Positions 51,347 through 58,902 of a DNA stretch of 64,000 nucleotides are shown here, piece after piece (within the stretch, counting starts at the first letter, position 1; each line of letters opens with the position of its first letter). Source of the stretch: Bacillus sp. T33-2 (GTDB taxonomy: Bacteria; Bacillota; Bacilli; Bacillales; Cytobacillaceae); assembly GCF_002860205.1 (NCBI RefSeq), contig NZ_PGVB01000012.1, forward strand, positions 1 to 64,000. The letters run 5' to 3'. A program made the position numbers and the translations under genes. Below the pieces are notes generated by a model. It ran no database searches. It was not told where the DNA came from and saw only the letters and a program-made list of their open reading frames with translations.

Positions 51347-53017
51347 TTAAAACCGGCCTGACCTGATAATTGAATAAATGATCCATAGAAACATTGCAAA
51401 AGCTATAACAAATCCAACCTCCACTGCGGGTATTCTGGTGAAAAATGTTCCATCTCCCAACGTAGCACCAATTATCAGTCCCAATACAACAATACTGAAG
51501 GCCAAAAGAGTGATGCTAAAGGAAATCTGGTTGCTGATGCGGTCAAATTTATGAAAAATCCTGTTAATGTCATACAGGCCGATTTCGACCTTCAGATCCC
51601 CGTCTGAGGTTTTTTTCAGCACATCCTCGACTTGTTTGGGTATGTTCCTAAGCGTTCCGGAAATATCACGGGCGTTGTGCCACAACCGCTTGCCGATTTT
51701 AATCGGGTCATATCTTTCTCGAAAGAGCTGTTCCCCATAAGGTTTTGCCAGACCCAGCAAGCTTAATGACGGGTCAATATCTGAAATGATACCTTCCACT
51801 GTCATAAGGGTTTTCCCCAGCATCGTTAAATCTGTTGGTATGAGGATTCGATGGTTTTGGGCAGTTGCGAATAATTCGTTGATCGTCAATCCCACATTTA
51901 ATTCCCCGAGAGGAACATCGCTGAATTTCCGGCGGATTCTGTGGACATCGTCATAAAATCGTTTTTCATCTAGGGAAGACGGGACGTCCGCAAAACGGTA
52001 TATCGCTTTTACCAACAGGCCTGTATCTTCCTTCATCAACCCGATCATCAAGGTCGTGACATCGTATCTCGTGTCTTCAGATAACCTGCCAACCTGGCCA
52101 AAATCAATAAAGGCAAGCTGTTCGGTTTCAGGCATGTAAAGTATGTTTCCTGGGTGGGGATCGCCGTGGAAAAATCCTTCCCTGAGGATTTGGGTAACAA
52201 ACGCTTCAACCAATAGATCCGCGATTTTCCTTTTGTCTTCTTTTTCAGGAATTTCGGAGGAACTGCCGGATAACTTTACACCATCAATTTTTTCCATCGT
52301 CAGTATCTCGGAAGTCGTAAAGTCCCAGTAAATGGAAGGTACCTTGATACCTTGATTCCCTTCAAACTGCAGCTTGATGGTTTCCGTGTTCCGGCCTTCT
52401 TCAATATAATCAAGTTCCCTCTTAATGGATGATGCCAGCTCTTCCACCATTTCAGTGACGCGGTAGTCCTGCGCCCAGTCATAATGATTTTCAATGAGCC
52501 TTGCAATGTCACCCAATATTTCAAGATCTGCATAAATTGTCTCTTTGATATGGGGGCGCTGTACCTTCACCATCACTTTCTCCCCTGAAGGCAGAACGGC
52601 CTCGTGAACCTGGCCAATTGAAGCGGCGGCTACGTATTCATCGTTAAATGACAGAAATATTTTTTCAGGGAGACTACCCAATTCCTGATTAATTTTCTGC
52701 TTTATTTCTTCGATAGGCACAGGAGGCACATCATCCTGGAGTTTTTCTAATTCCAAAATGATTTCTCGCGGCAAAAGGTCGCTCCTGATACTAAGGAGCT
52801 GTCCAAGTTTGATGAAGGTTGGGCCGAGCTCCTCTAAAAGGGAGCGGACCCGGCTTGCTGTTTCATGGGCGTTTCCCCTCTGCAAATCAGCAGTAAGCCG
52901 GTCTGTGAACGATAATAAATTTACCAGCCCTACCTCCTGGACCAAATAGCCAAACCCATATTTTACAAGGATGGACACAATTTCTCTATATCTTTTTAAC
53001 CGTCTCATTTTATGCAT
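51347..53017 (-). CDS. ABC1/UbiB-family atypical kinase (AarF-like)
   Basis: A 556-residue protein kinase-like membrane protein. Family motifs in order: KxGQ (LGPTFIKLGQLLSIRSDLLP), AAASIGQVHEAVLPSGEKVMVKVQRP with the ATP-binding Ala-rich loop, ExD (DYIEEGRNTETI), and the catalytic GFFHGDPHPGNIL then FIDFGQVGRL. Two C-terminal transmembrane helices are near 500-550. UbiB proteins are ATPases that support quinone-related lipid chemistry; in Firmicutes the exact role is unresolved. The phasin-like gene 15 bases upstream belongs to the same unit. Confidence 0.93.
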   Translation of the reverse strand: MHKMRRLKRYREIVSILVKYGFGYLVQEVGLVNLLSFTDRLTADLQRGNAHETASRVRSLLEELGPTFIKLGQLLSIRSDLLPREIILELEKLQDDVPPVPIEEIKQKINQELGSLPEKIFLSFNDEYVAAASIGQVHEAVLPSGEKVMVKVQRPHIKETIYADLEILGDIARLIENHYDWAQDYRVTEMVEELASSIKRELDYIEEGRNTETIKLQFEGNQGIKVPSIYWDFTTSEILTMEKIDGVKLSGSSSEIPEKEDKRKIADLLVEAFVTQILREGFFHGDPHPGNILYMPETEQLAFIDFGQVGRLSEDTRYDVTTLMIGLMKEDTGLLVKAIYRFADVPSSLDEKRFYDDVHRIRRKFSDVPLGELNVGLTINELFATAQNHRILIPTDLTMLGKTLMTVEGIISDIDPSLSLLGLAKPYGEQLFRERYDPIKIGKRLWHNARDISGTLRNIPKQVEDVLKKTSDGDLKVEIGLYDINRIFHKFDRISNQISFSITLLAFSIVVLGLIIGATLGDGTFFTRIPAVEVGFVIAFAMFLWIIYSIIRSGRF

Positions 53018-53032
53018 TGAATCACCTGTCTG

Positions 53033-53416
53033 TTATTTATTATCTGGATCATAAATATTTGGTGAGGCAACTGGACTTTCACCATTAGTCTCGGGCTTTT
53101 CTGTATGGAACGTGTCCCGTTGGAGCTGCAATTCTTCCTTCAAAAAAGTTAATTGTGCCTGAACAGCATCCAATTCTTCCCTTGTAACGAAACCAAGCTC
53201 TTTCAACTGGTTCGTTGCCATTGTCCTGAACTCCTGGTTCCAGCTTTCACTTTTTTGTTCCCCTTTTTTGAAGAAATCGTCCAATAGGGAATTAGCTTCT
53301 ACCGACGACATCTGTCCCTTTTCCACAAGCTTTGTGAGCGTCTCCTCCAGTCTTTCCTTTCCATAGACAGCCGCGCCAACTCCTAGCATAAAACCTTTTT
53401 TTATCAACTCATTCAT
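53033..53416 (-). CDS. Phasin-like helical protein
   Basis: A 127-residue hydrophilic helical protein. It opens with NELIKKGFMLGVGAAVYGKE then RLEETLTKLVEKGQMS and NSLLDDFFKKGEQKS, the pattern of polyhydroxyalkanoate-regulator/phasin-like proteins, and ends with a coiled stretch (AVQAQLTFLKEELQLQRD) and a Pro/Asn-rich tail. The start follows AGGAGG. Such proteins are usually next to an ABC1 kinase, as here, and may be a partner or adaptor. Confidence 0.8.
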   Translation of the reverse strand: MNELIKKGFMLGVGAAVYGKERLEETLTKLVEKGQMSSVEANSLLDDFFKKGEQKSESWNQEFRTMATNQLKELGFVTREELDAVQAQLTFLKEELQLQRDTFHTEKPETNGESPVASPNIYDPDNK

Positions 53417-53513
53417 GGTTATTTCCTCCTAAGTATTGAATTCTTTTAAGTTTAATACCCTAAAACAGGAATACCTACCCACAAATATATTGAAAAAATT
53501 TTTGGAAACGCAG

Positions 53514-53547
53514 AAAAAAAGAGCCTGGAACTAATTCCAAGCTCTTT
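53514..53547 (-). terminator. Terminator of the SleB/CwlJ-type hydrolase gene
   Basis: AAAGAGCTTGGAA / TTCCAGGCTCTTT with one mismatch and a T run on the minus strand. Confidence 0.8.
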
Positions 53548-53559
53548 GCTATGAAACTA

Positions 53560-54159
53560 TTATTTTGCAAATCTGTGCTTGCCGATTGTCACAGTAACCT
53601 GGCGGGAGAAAATCCAGTCACTGACGGAAGTTTTTGGATTATAGAAAAATAACGAACCATTTCCTTGCCCTCTAAAAGCAAGTGCTTCATTTACCGCTCT
53701 TCTAGAAGCTGCGTCTGGCTCCTGGTTAAAGGATCCGTCCTGTACCGGTGTAAACGCATAATGTCCATTTACTTTCTGGTAAATTACACTTTTCACTGTG
53801 TCAGGAAAATCAGGGCTTGCGACTCTATTAAGAATCACGGTTGCAACTGCCACTTTCCCTGCATATGGTTCACCTTTTGCCTCTGCATGTACAATGTGGG
53901 CAATAAGATCTTTATCTGCCTCCGAAACCTGGTAATTCGGGATGCGCAGGTTTTGTCCAATGAATACTTGGTTTGTCATGGCATTATTTGCCCTTTTTAA
54001 ATAGGCCGTTGGCATTCCGTACTTGTTGGCAATTTTCCAGTAAGTTTCACCAGGCTGTACCCTGTGTGTATTTCCAGCCGCTTCAGACTGGGGACTCATT
54101 ACAAAGAATGATGATAATAACAGCATTGATCCAATTACTAGTTTCTTAATCTTGTTCAT
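53560..54159 (-). CDS. LysM-domain cell wall hydrolase (SleB/CwlJ family)
   Basis: A 199-residue secreted protein. The signal peptide covers residues 1-27 (LVIGSMLLLSSFFVMSPQSEA). LysM covers about 32-75 (THRVQPGETYWKIANKYGMP), and the hydrolase_2 domain about 85-195, with catalytic Glu in IAHIVHAEAKGEPYAGKVAV and the DRWVDG-like end SLFFYNPKTSVSDWIF. SleB-type enzymes are muramidase-like and cut cortex peptidoglycan during germination. With LysM this is closest to the YkvT/CwlJ vegetative or sporulation hydrolases. The start follows AGGAGG. Confidence 0.93.
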   Translation of the reverse strand: MNKIKKLVIGSMLLLSSFFVMSPQSEAAGNTHRVQPGETYWKIANKYGMPTAYLKRANNAMTNQVFIGQNLRIPNYQVSEADKDLIAHIVHAEAKGEPYAGKVAVATVILNRVASPDFPDTVKSVIYQKVNGHYAFTPVQDGSFNQEPDAASRRAVNEALAFRGQGNGSLFFYNPKTSVSDWIFSRQVTVTIGKHRFAK

Positions 54160-54478
54160 TCCTAAATCCTCCTAGCAGTCTTGCTTTCTCTCTATTACAA
54201 GGCTACCAGTTGTAACACACTCTATCATTATCCAAAAACTGGCATTCATTGTTGAGGCTCCTCAAACCCATGTTATCAATGCCTTTAAGTTTAAACTGGT
54301 ATTATGAACCAGCTGAGACTTTTTTCCTATATTAAACATGAGTGTCAATTAAAGGCTTGTTTTTTACAGACTATTTCAATAATGTTACATACGGAAAATG
54401 GCCTCAGACAGAGAACACCAGCCATTCCTCCCGAAAAAAGAAAAGCCCTCGTTGTACGTTTGGATTCGTTATTTTTAC
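54160..54478. other. 319-base gap without a recognisable gene
   Basis: The sequence upstream of the SleB-type gene has no protein with a ribosome site. Short frames (54304-54498 plus, 54345-54602 minus) are opposing shadows of each other and of the next gene. I see no RNA motif or repeat. Confidence 0.4.
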
Positions 54479-54712
54479 CTAATTTGAGGATAGAATAGCT
54501 CCTTTTGATCGTACAATCGAATGGGCAATTAGTTCTTCCCCTCCAAAGTCGAGCTGGACTGTCAGCAATGCAGCAAGATATACGGCCGGAAACGCAGCGC
54601 AAATCCCGCCTGTTTTTTCACCCAGCTTTTTCGCCAGCACCGTTGATGCGAGCACAGCAGTTCCGCCCAAAAGAAACCGGATGGCCCATGCCGCAGCAGA
54701 TAGTTCACCCAC
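54479..54712 (-). CDS. Small DUF3147-like membrane protein, probably truncated
   Basis: Seventy-seven residues with two hydrophobic helices: AAAWAIRFLLGGTAVLASTV and KTGGICAAFPAVYLAALLTV. The region VQLDFGGEELIAHSIVRSKG resembles the middle of DUF3147 proteins, which normally continue to about 115 residues with more helices. Here a TAG ends the frame just after this, and the bases downstream encode no further helix in any frame. The GTG start (54712) overlaps the end of the broken transporter gene, as in a coupled pair. Could be functional or a decay product. Confidence 0.5.
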   Translation of the reverse strand: MGELSAAAWAIRFLLGGTAVLASTVLAKKLGEKTGGICAAFPAVYLAALLTVQLDFGGEELIAHSIVRSKGAILSSN

Positions 54713-55534
54713 TACAATCGGCCCCTTTTCAAAACGGTGAGTCCATGCTGTGGTTCCTTGATTACGTTAGCGGGCTTTTTATAGGCAAACCAGTAAGCCA
54801 TCGCAACAAATACAGAACCGCCGACCGCATTCCCTAAAAATACAGGAATAAAGTTATCTATGTATTCAAACCAGCTAAAATGTCCGGCAAAAATCGCCGC
54901 AGGTATTACGAACATATTAGCTACTACGTGCTGGAAGCCAATTGCAACGAAAGTCATTGTCGGAAACCAGAAGCCGGCAACCTTTCCAATGATATCTTTC
55001 GATCCGTATGACAGCCACACCGCTGCCGCAACCAGCCAGTTGCAGCCAATCCCGGAAATAAAAGACTGCAGAGTTAGCCGACAATTTATGCTCGGCAACA
55101 CTGACTGTCTTCTCAAGATATGGGCCGATTTCAGTAAGCCCAAGGACATGCCCGAATAAATAGGCAACAAATAAGGCCCCGACAAAGTTAAAGAAGGCAA
55201 CCAGTCCCCAGTTCGAAATTACTTGCCTCGTGGAGATTTTTTTTGCAAACCGCGCGAGTGGTGCTGCCATCATGTTCCCTGTCAGCAATTCCCCGCCCGC
55301 AATTAATGTGAGGATAAGCCCTACCGGGAAAACGGATGCGCCGATAATGGCACTCAGCCCCTCTATATTTTCGGGCAATGTAGCAGTTACCCGGATGTAG
55401 AGCAAATATGCAAGCGCAATGAATGCCCCTGCCTGGAAGCCCAATATGGCAATTGTCGTCAAAGGGTATTTCGTTTTCTTAATGCCTGTTTCAATTGTCA
55501 TTTCTGTAATTTGCTCGGGCTTGTAATATGACAT
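54712..55534 (-). pseudogene. Formate/nitrite transporter (FNT family), frameshifted
   Basis: The N-terminal 155 residues read well from ATG 55534: YKPEQITEMTIETGIKKTKY, then GELLTGNMMAAPLARFAKKI and FVGALFVAYLFGHVLG, the pentameric channel fold. Near 55070-55085 the frame breaks into nonsense, while the adjacent frame picks up exactly at GIGCNWLVAAAVWLSYGSKD and runs to the end with VAIGFQHVVANMFVIPAAIF. The intact protein would be about 275 residues. One indel explains it; a sequencing error is possible. A perfect Fnr box lies upstream. Confidence 0.85.
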
Positions 55535-55581
55535 TTAGGATCAAATCCTTTCACATACATAGTATTCATGCATCGACCATT

Positions 55582-55597
55582 TGTGATATATTTCACA
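55582..55597. promoter_or_regulatory. Perfect Fnr-type box upstream of the formate/nitrite transporter
   Basis: TGTGATATATTTCACA is an exact TGTGA-N6-TCACA palindrome, 48 bases before the transporter ATG. Bacillus Fnr uses this site in anaerobic promoters. The rest of 55535-55859 (325 bases) has no gene; it holds AT-rich sequence and imperfect CTATTAGA repeats. Confidence 0.8.
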
Positions 55598-55859
55598 ACT
55601 ATCAATCTGGTTAATTTTACAGCTTTTTTCGCGATAGCGATGTGAACATTTTTCAAAGGTTTTTGAATCGGTTACAAGGCAAGCGTGACGGTTAATTTGT
55701 TGAAGATGCGGCATGAACGCTTAAATGGCAAAATTAAGGACATTGTCTCTATGTAAGTCCGTTAGATCCCTTCTATTAGACAAAATTAAGCGATTCCTTT
55801 GCATAACGTCTATTAGAACATTTGGATATCGTTAAAATATGTAACGGAGAAGAATGAAT

Positions 55860-56189
55860 TTACGATCTTCTCCGGGCTTTGTACTGATCGAATAGTGTAA
55901 CCTTTGAGACATCATTTTGGCTTTGCATTACTCTGTCTTTATGCCTGTTCGTCAACTCTTCCAGCTTTTGCACAGCAGACTCAAATTCAGAATTTGTCAT
56001 TCTGTTCGTGCCCAGCATTGCACATAAAATCGCGTAGGCGATTGCCATTGTATCTACATGAACTTGGACATTCACATCAACATCGGAATTGCCGCTGTGG
56101 CCAATTGTGGAATGATTCGAAGTTACATCCGAAATCAAGGCATCTATCTCATTTTCTGAGGATGAGTGATTATTAGTGAATCTGCCCAT
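55860..56189 (-). CDS. Hypothetical protein with alternating-residue motif
   Basis: A 109-residue protein. The N-terminal Asn/Ser-rich part leads into HSTIGHSGNSDVDVNVQVHV, a stretch of alternating polar and aliphatic residues like a beta strand, then a moderately hydrophobic DTMAIAYAILCAMLG and a charged helical C-terminus (ESAVQKLEELTNRHKDRV). It shares the GNS-x-V-x-[VI]-x-[VI] pattern with the neighbour at 56262. No family recognised. The start follows AAGGAG. A spore-surface or matrix role is a guess from composition only. Confidence 0.65.
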   Translation of the reverse strand: MGRFTNNHSSSENEIDALISDVTSNHSTIGHSGNSDVDVNVQVHVDTMAIAYAILCAMLGTNRMTNSEFESAVQKLEELTNRHKDRVMQSQNDVSKVTLFDQYKARRRS

Positions 56190-56261
56190 AACAACTCCGC
56201 TCCTTAGGAATAATAATGAATTAAGGCGGGATATGGCCTTGATACCCCACCTATGTCAAAC

Positions 56262-56633
56262 TTAGTCTTCGATATCCTGGTTCTGGTCCTGCTCCTGGTT
56301 CTGGTCTTGGTCCTGGTCTGATTCTTGATCCTGTTCAGCATTAGCACGGGCGCGTACTCTTGCTCTGGAATCAGATTCTGATTCTGAATCGACATCGATG
56401 TCGATATGGACTTTGGAATTTCCGCTGTTTTCGATTTTAGCGAAGTTTTTGTTTCTATTAGAATTCTTTAACTCGTTTTCGTTCTCGTTATCATTATCAT
56501 TGTCGTTGTCAACATCTACATCTACATCGTTTTCAAAATCCACCTCGGACCTTGAATCATTATCAGAATTGTTGTTACGGCTGTAAGACTGATTATTGCC
56601 CGATGCACCTCGGTTTCTCCATACTCGGCTCAT
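56262..56633 (-). CDS. Low-complexity acidic protein with D/E/N/Q repeats
   Basis: A 123-residue protein of very low complexity. The order is an N-rich basic start (SRVWRNRGASGNNQSYSRN), then a DVDVDVDNDNDNDNENENEL block, the motif IENSGNSKVHIDIDVDSESE (cf. the neighbour protein), a RARVRARANAE block, and a D/Q/N/E tail. It is net acidic and likely disordered or Ca2+-binding. The start has a strong AAGGAGGG. The reading frame is genuine: the repeat bias changes only synonymous-friendly positions and the ends are well defined. Function unknown. Confidence 0.6.
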   Translation of the reverse strand: MSRVWRNRGASGNNQSYSRNNNSDNDSRSEVDFENDVDVDVDNDNDNDNENENELKNSNRNKNFAKIENSGNSKVHIDIDVDSESESDSRARVRARANAEQDQESDQDQDQNQEQDQNQDIED

Positions 56634-56744
56634 TGTTTTCCCTCCTTTCTTCGTAATATCAAGTTATTCATTGACCCCATACCGGGTTTGGACAAAAGCA
56701 CCCCTGCATTCGCACATTTTAGACAAAATCCGGGTAAGCCTTTA

Positions 56745-56789
56745 CAAAAAAAGCTGCCTGTCTCCATGACGAACTGGAAACAGGCAGCT
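56745..56789 (-). terminator. Terminator of the adhE remnant
   Basis: AGCTGCCTG / CAGGCAGCT, perfect 9-base arms with extra inner pairing, then a T run on the minus strand. Confidence 0.85.
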
Positions 56790-56807
56790 CTTCCTTTACT
56801 TAAAAAC

Positions 56808-57664
56808 TTACACACCCTTGAACGCCTGGCGGTAGATTTCTGCCAGCTCAGACACTAACGGAAGCTTTGGATTAGCAGTTGTGCATTGATCTTCAAATGC
56901 TTTGTCAGCCAGGAAATCGACTTTCCTTTCAAAATCAGCTTTTTCAACACCGTTTCCTTCAATGCTCATCGGAATGTCAAGTTCTTTTGCCAGCTTGATG
57001 ACCGCCTGGATGAGGCTTTCCACCCCTTCTTCAGCAGTTCGTGCCGGCAAGCCGAGCGTCCGGGCTATTTCTGCATAGCGCTGGTCGTCGATGAAATTCT
57101 TGTATTTAGGGAAGGCAACGAATTTTGTCGGTTTAGTTGCATTGTAACGGATCACGTGCGGCATCAGGATCGTATTTGCCCGTCCATGTGCGATATGGAA
57201 CTCTGCACCGAGTTTATGTGCAAGGCTGTGGTTGATGCCGAGGAACGCATTGGAAAATGCCATTCCGGCAATCGTCGATGCATTATGCATTTTTTCGCGT
57301 GCCAATTCATCCGAACCGTTTCTGTAAGCTCTTGGCAGATATTCAAACACGAGCTGGATCGCTTTCATCGCCAAACCGTCTGTATAATCATTCGCCATGC
57401 AGGAAACATATGCTTCAATCGCGTGTGTCAGCACGTCCATGCCAGTATCAGCAGTAATATGCTTTGGCACAGTCATGACGAACTGAGGGTCGATAATCGC
57501 GACGTCAGGTGTCAATTCATAGTCTGCAAGCGGGTATTTAATGTTGGCTTTTTTATCCGTGATCACAGAGAATGATGCGTAACCTCAGAACCGGTTCCCG
57601 ATGTAGTCGGAATAGCAACAAACTGTGCCTTCACACCAAGATTCGGATATTTTACGGAATGCTC
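56808..57664 (-). pseudogene. adhE: 3' remnant of adhE (bifunctional alcohol/acetaldehyde dehydrogenase)
   Basis: Only the C-terminal iron-containing alcohol dehydrogenase part is left. The main frame (56808-57566) starts ITDKKANIKYPLADYELTPD and keeps the iron-binding His residues (HAIEAYVSCMANDYTDGLAM, NHSLAHKLGAEFHIAHGRAN). Upstream in a different frame, 57571-57664 reads HSVKYPNLGVKAQFVAIPTT then SGTGSEVT, the natural continuation, so a frameshift lies at 57571-57577. Beyond 57664 the match ends at a TAG. About 590 residues of the aldehyde dehydrogenase domain and the first part of the ADH domain are gone. Confidence 0.9.
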
Positions 57665-57832
57665 CTAAATAAGGGGCCTGCCAGCATCCGGCGAAAGGTT
57701 TGGATCCCCCTTGCCCTCAATCAAAAATGGATCCCGATTATCCTCGCTCACTCGTACAGGCAGCAAACTCCCTTCCGCTCCCTTTACGTCGTCTGCATTA
57801 CCTTGGTTTTTCCGACCGTTTTCTTTTGTCAT
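57665..57832 (-). CDS. Small hypothetical protein at the adhE deletion junction
   Basis: Fifty-five residues beginning MTKENGRKNQGNADDVKGAE and ending SPDAGRPLI. The ATG at 57832 has AGGAGG ten bases upstream. It is hydrophilic and disordered-looking. Its TAG stop directly abuts the adhE remnant in the same frame, so the deletion endpoint may lie at the end of this gene. I do not recognise it. It may be a whole small gene or a truncated one. Confidence 0.45.
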   Translation of the reverse strand: MTKENGRKNQGNADDVKGAEGSLLPVRVSEDNRDPFLIEGKGDPNLSPDAGRPLI

Positions 57833-57881
57833 CCGTCTCAACCTCCTGCTGCTAGTTTTTGTTGAAACAATGCTTTTATGC

Positions 57882-57919
57882 AAAAAAGCCTGATTCCCAT
57901 ATTGAAAACCAGGCTTTTT
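57882..57919 (-). terminator. Terminator of uppP
   Basis: AAAAAGCCTG / CAGGCTTTTT, perfect 10-base arms; T run on the minus strand. Confidence 0.9.
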
Positions 57920-57928
57920 ACTATGAAA

Positions 57929-58768
57929 CTATGAAATGAGAATGAGGAGGACAAGTGCCACGACAATCCGGTAGATCGCAAACGGTGTGAGCTTCACTCT
58001 ATTGATTAATTTCAGGAAAAATCGGATCGAGACAAGCGCAAAAATAAACGCACTGATAAACCCGGCAACGAAGAAAGGCAACGCATCAACTGTGAAATAC
58101 TGCCAGTTTTTGATGAGCGATAACCCGCTTGCACCTGCCATGACCGGTACTGCCATGATGAACGTGAAATCAGATGCTGCACGATGGCTCATGCCAAGAA
58201 GGACACCGCCGGAAATGGTTGACCCGGACCTGGAAAACCCCGGCCACAGCCCGATGCACTGGAACAACCCCATTCCAAATGCTTGCTTGTACGTAATTTG
58301 ATCTACTGTTTCTGTTATGCCGCTGTTTTTGATTTGGTAGCGGTCAGCGATGATCATTAATACTGCACCGACTACAAGGCCGATCAAAACGGTTTCTACA
58401 GAAAATAAATATTCGTCGATATAATCTTCCACTAAAAAGCCAAGGATACCTGCAGGGATGATGCCGACAATTACCTGTGAGAGCTTTAGTTTGTTTCCGG
58501 CATCTGAAGCCTTGTCCCGTGAAAGATGGAGCATGTTGATGAATCGGTCCTTGAAAACCACAATGACAGCCAGAATAGAGCCAAGCTGTATCACAACTTT
58601 GAATGTATTTGCAACAGGTCCAGAGAAAAGCTCCTTAGAGTGTAACCACATGTCGTCAACGATAATCATATGCCCGGTTGATGATACCGGAGCAAACTCT
58701 GTTAAACCTTCGACCAGCCCCAAAATAAAGGCCGTTATAATATGCCATAAATCAAACAATATATTCAC
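57929..58768 (-). CDS. uppP: Undecaprenyl-diphosphatase UppP (BacA)
   Basis: A 279-residue membrane enzyme that recycles undecaprenyl diphosphate to the monophosphate for cell wall synthesis and gives bacitracin resistance. About eight helices. The two signature motifs are LVEGLTEFAPVSSTGHMIIV near residue 19 and QCIGLWPGFSRSGSTISGGV near 173, holding the catalytic Glu, Ser, His and Arg. Lipid II cycle genes next to ltaS on the same strand; each has its own terminator. Confidence 0.97.
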   Translation of the reverse strand: MNILFDLWHIITAFILGLVEGLTEFAPVSSTGHMIIVDDMWLHSKELFSGPVANTFKVVIQLGSILAVIVVFKDRFINMLHLSRDKASDAGNKLKLSQVIVGIIPAGILGFLVEDYIDEYLFSVETVLIGLVVGAVLMIIADRYQIKNSGITETVDQITYKQAFGMGLFQCIGLWPGFSRSGSTISGGVLLGMSHRAASDFTFIMAVPVMAGASGLSLIKNWQYFTVDALPFFVAGFISAFIFALVSIRFFLKLINRVKLTPFAIYRIVVALVLLILIS

Positions 58769-58858
58769 TCCTAAAACGATTGCAATCTCGTCAAATAAAA
58801 AACAGTTCTAGTATAACATAAACCAGTACTGTTTTTTAACCCTAAGTTAAATAAAAGA

Positions 58859-58891
58859 AGCCTGCCGTGAAATACAGTTTCCAGGCAGGCT
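58859..58891 (-). terminator. Terminator of the LTA synthase gene
   Basis: AGCCTGCC / GGCAGGCT with a 17-base loop, T-rich on the minus strand. Confidence 0.75.
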
Positions 58892-58902
58892 GAATATCTG
58901 GA

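Noticed and set aside
54304-54602. Opposed short frames around 54300-54600
   Set aside because: They overlap each other and the DUF3147-like gene on the opposite strand, with no start signal or motif.
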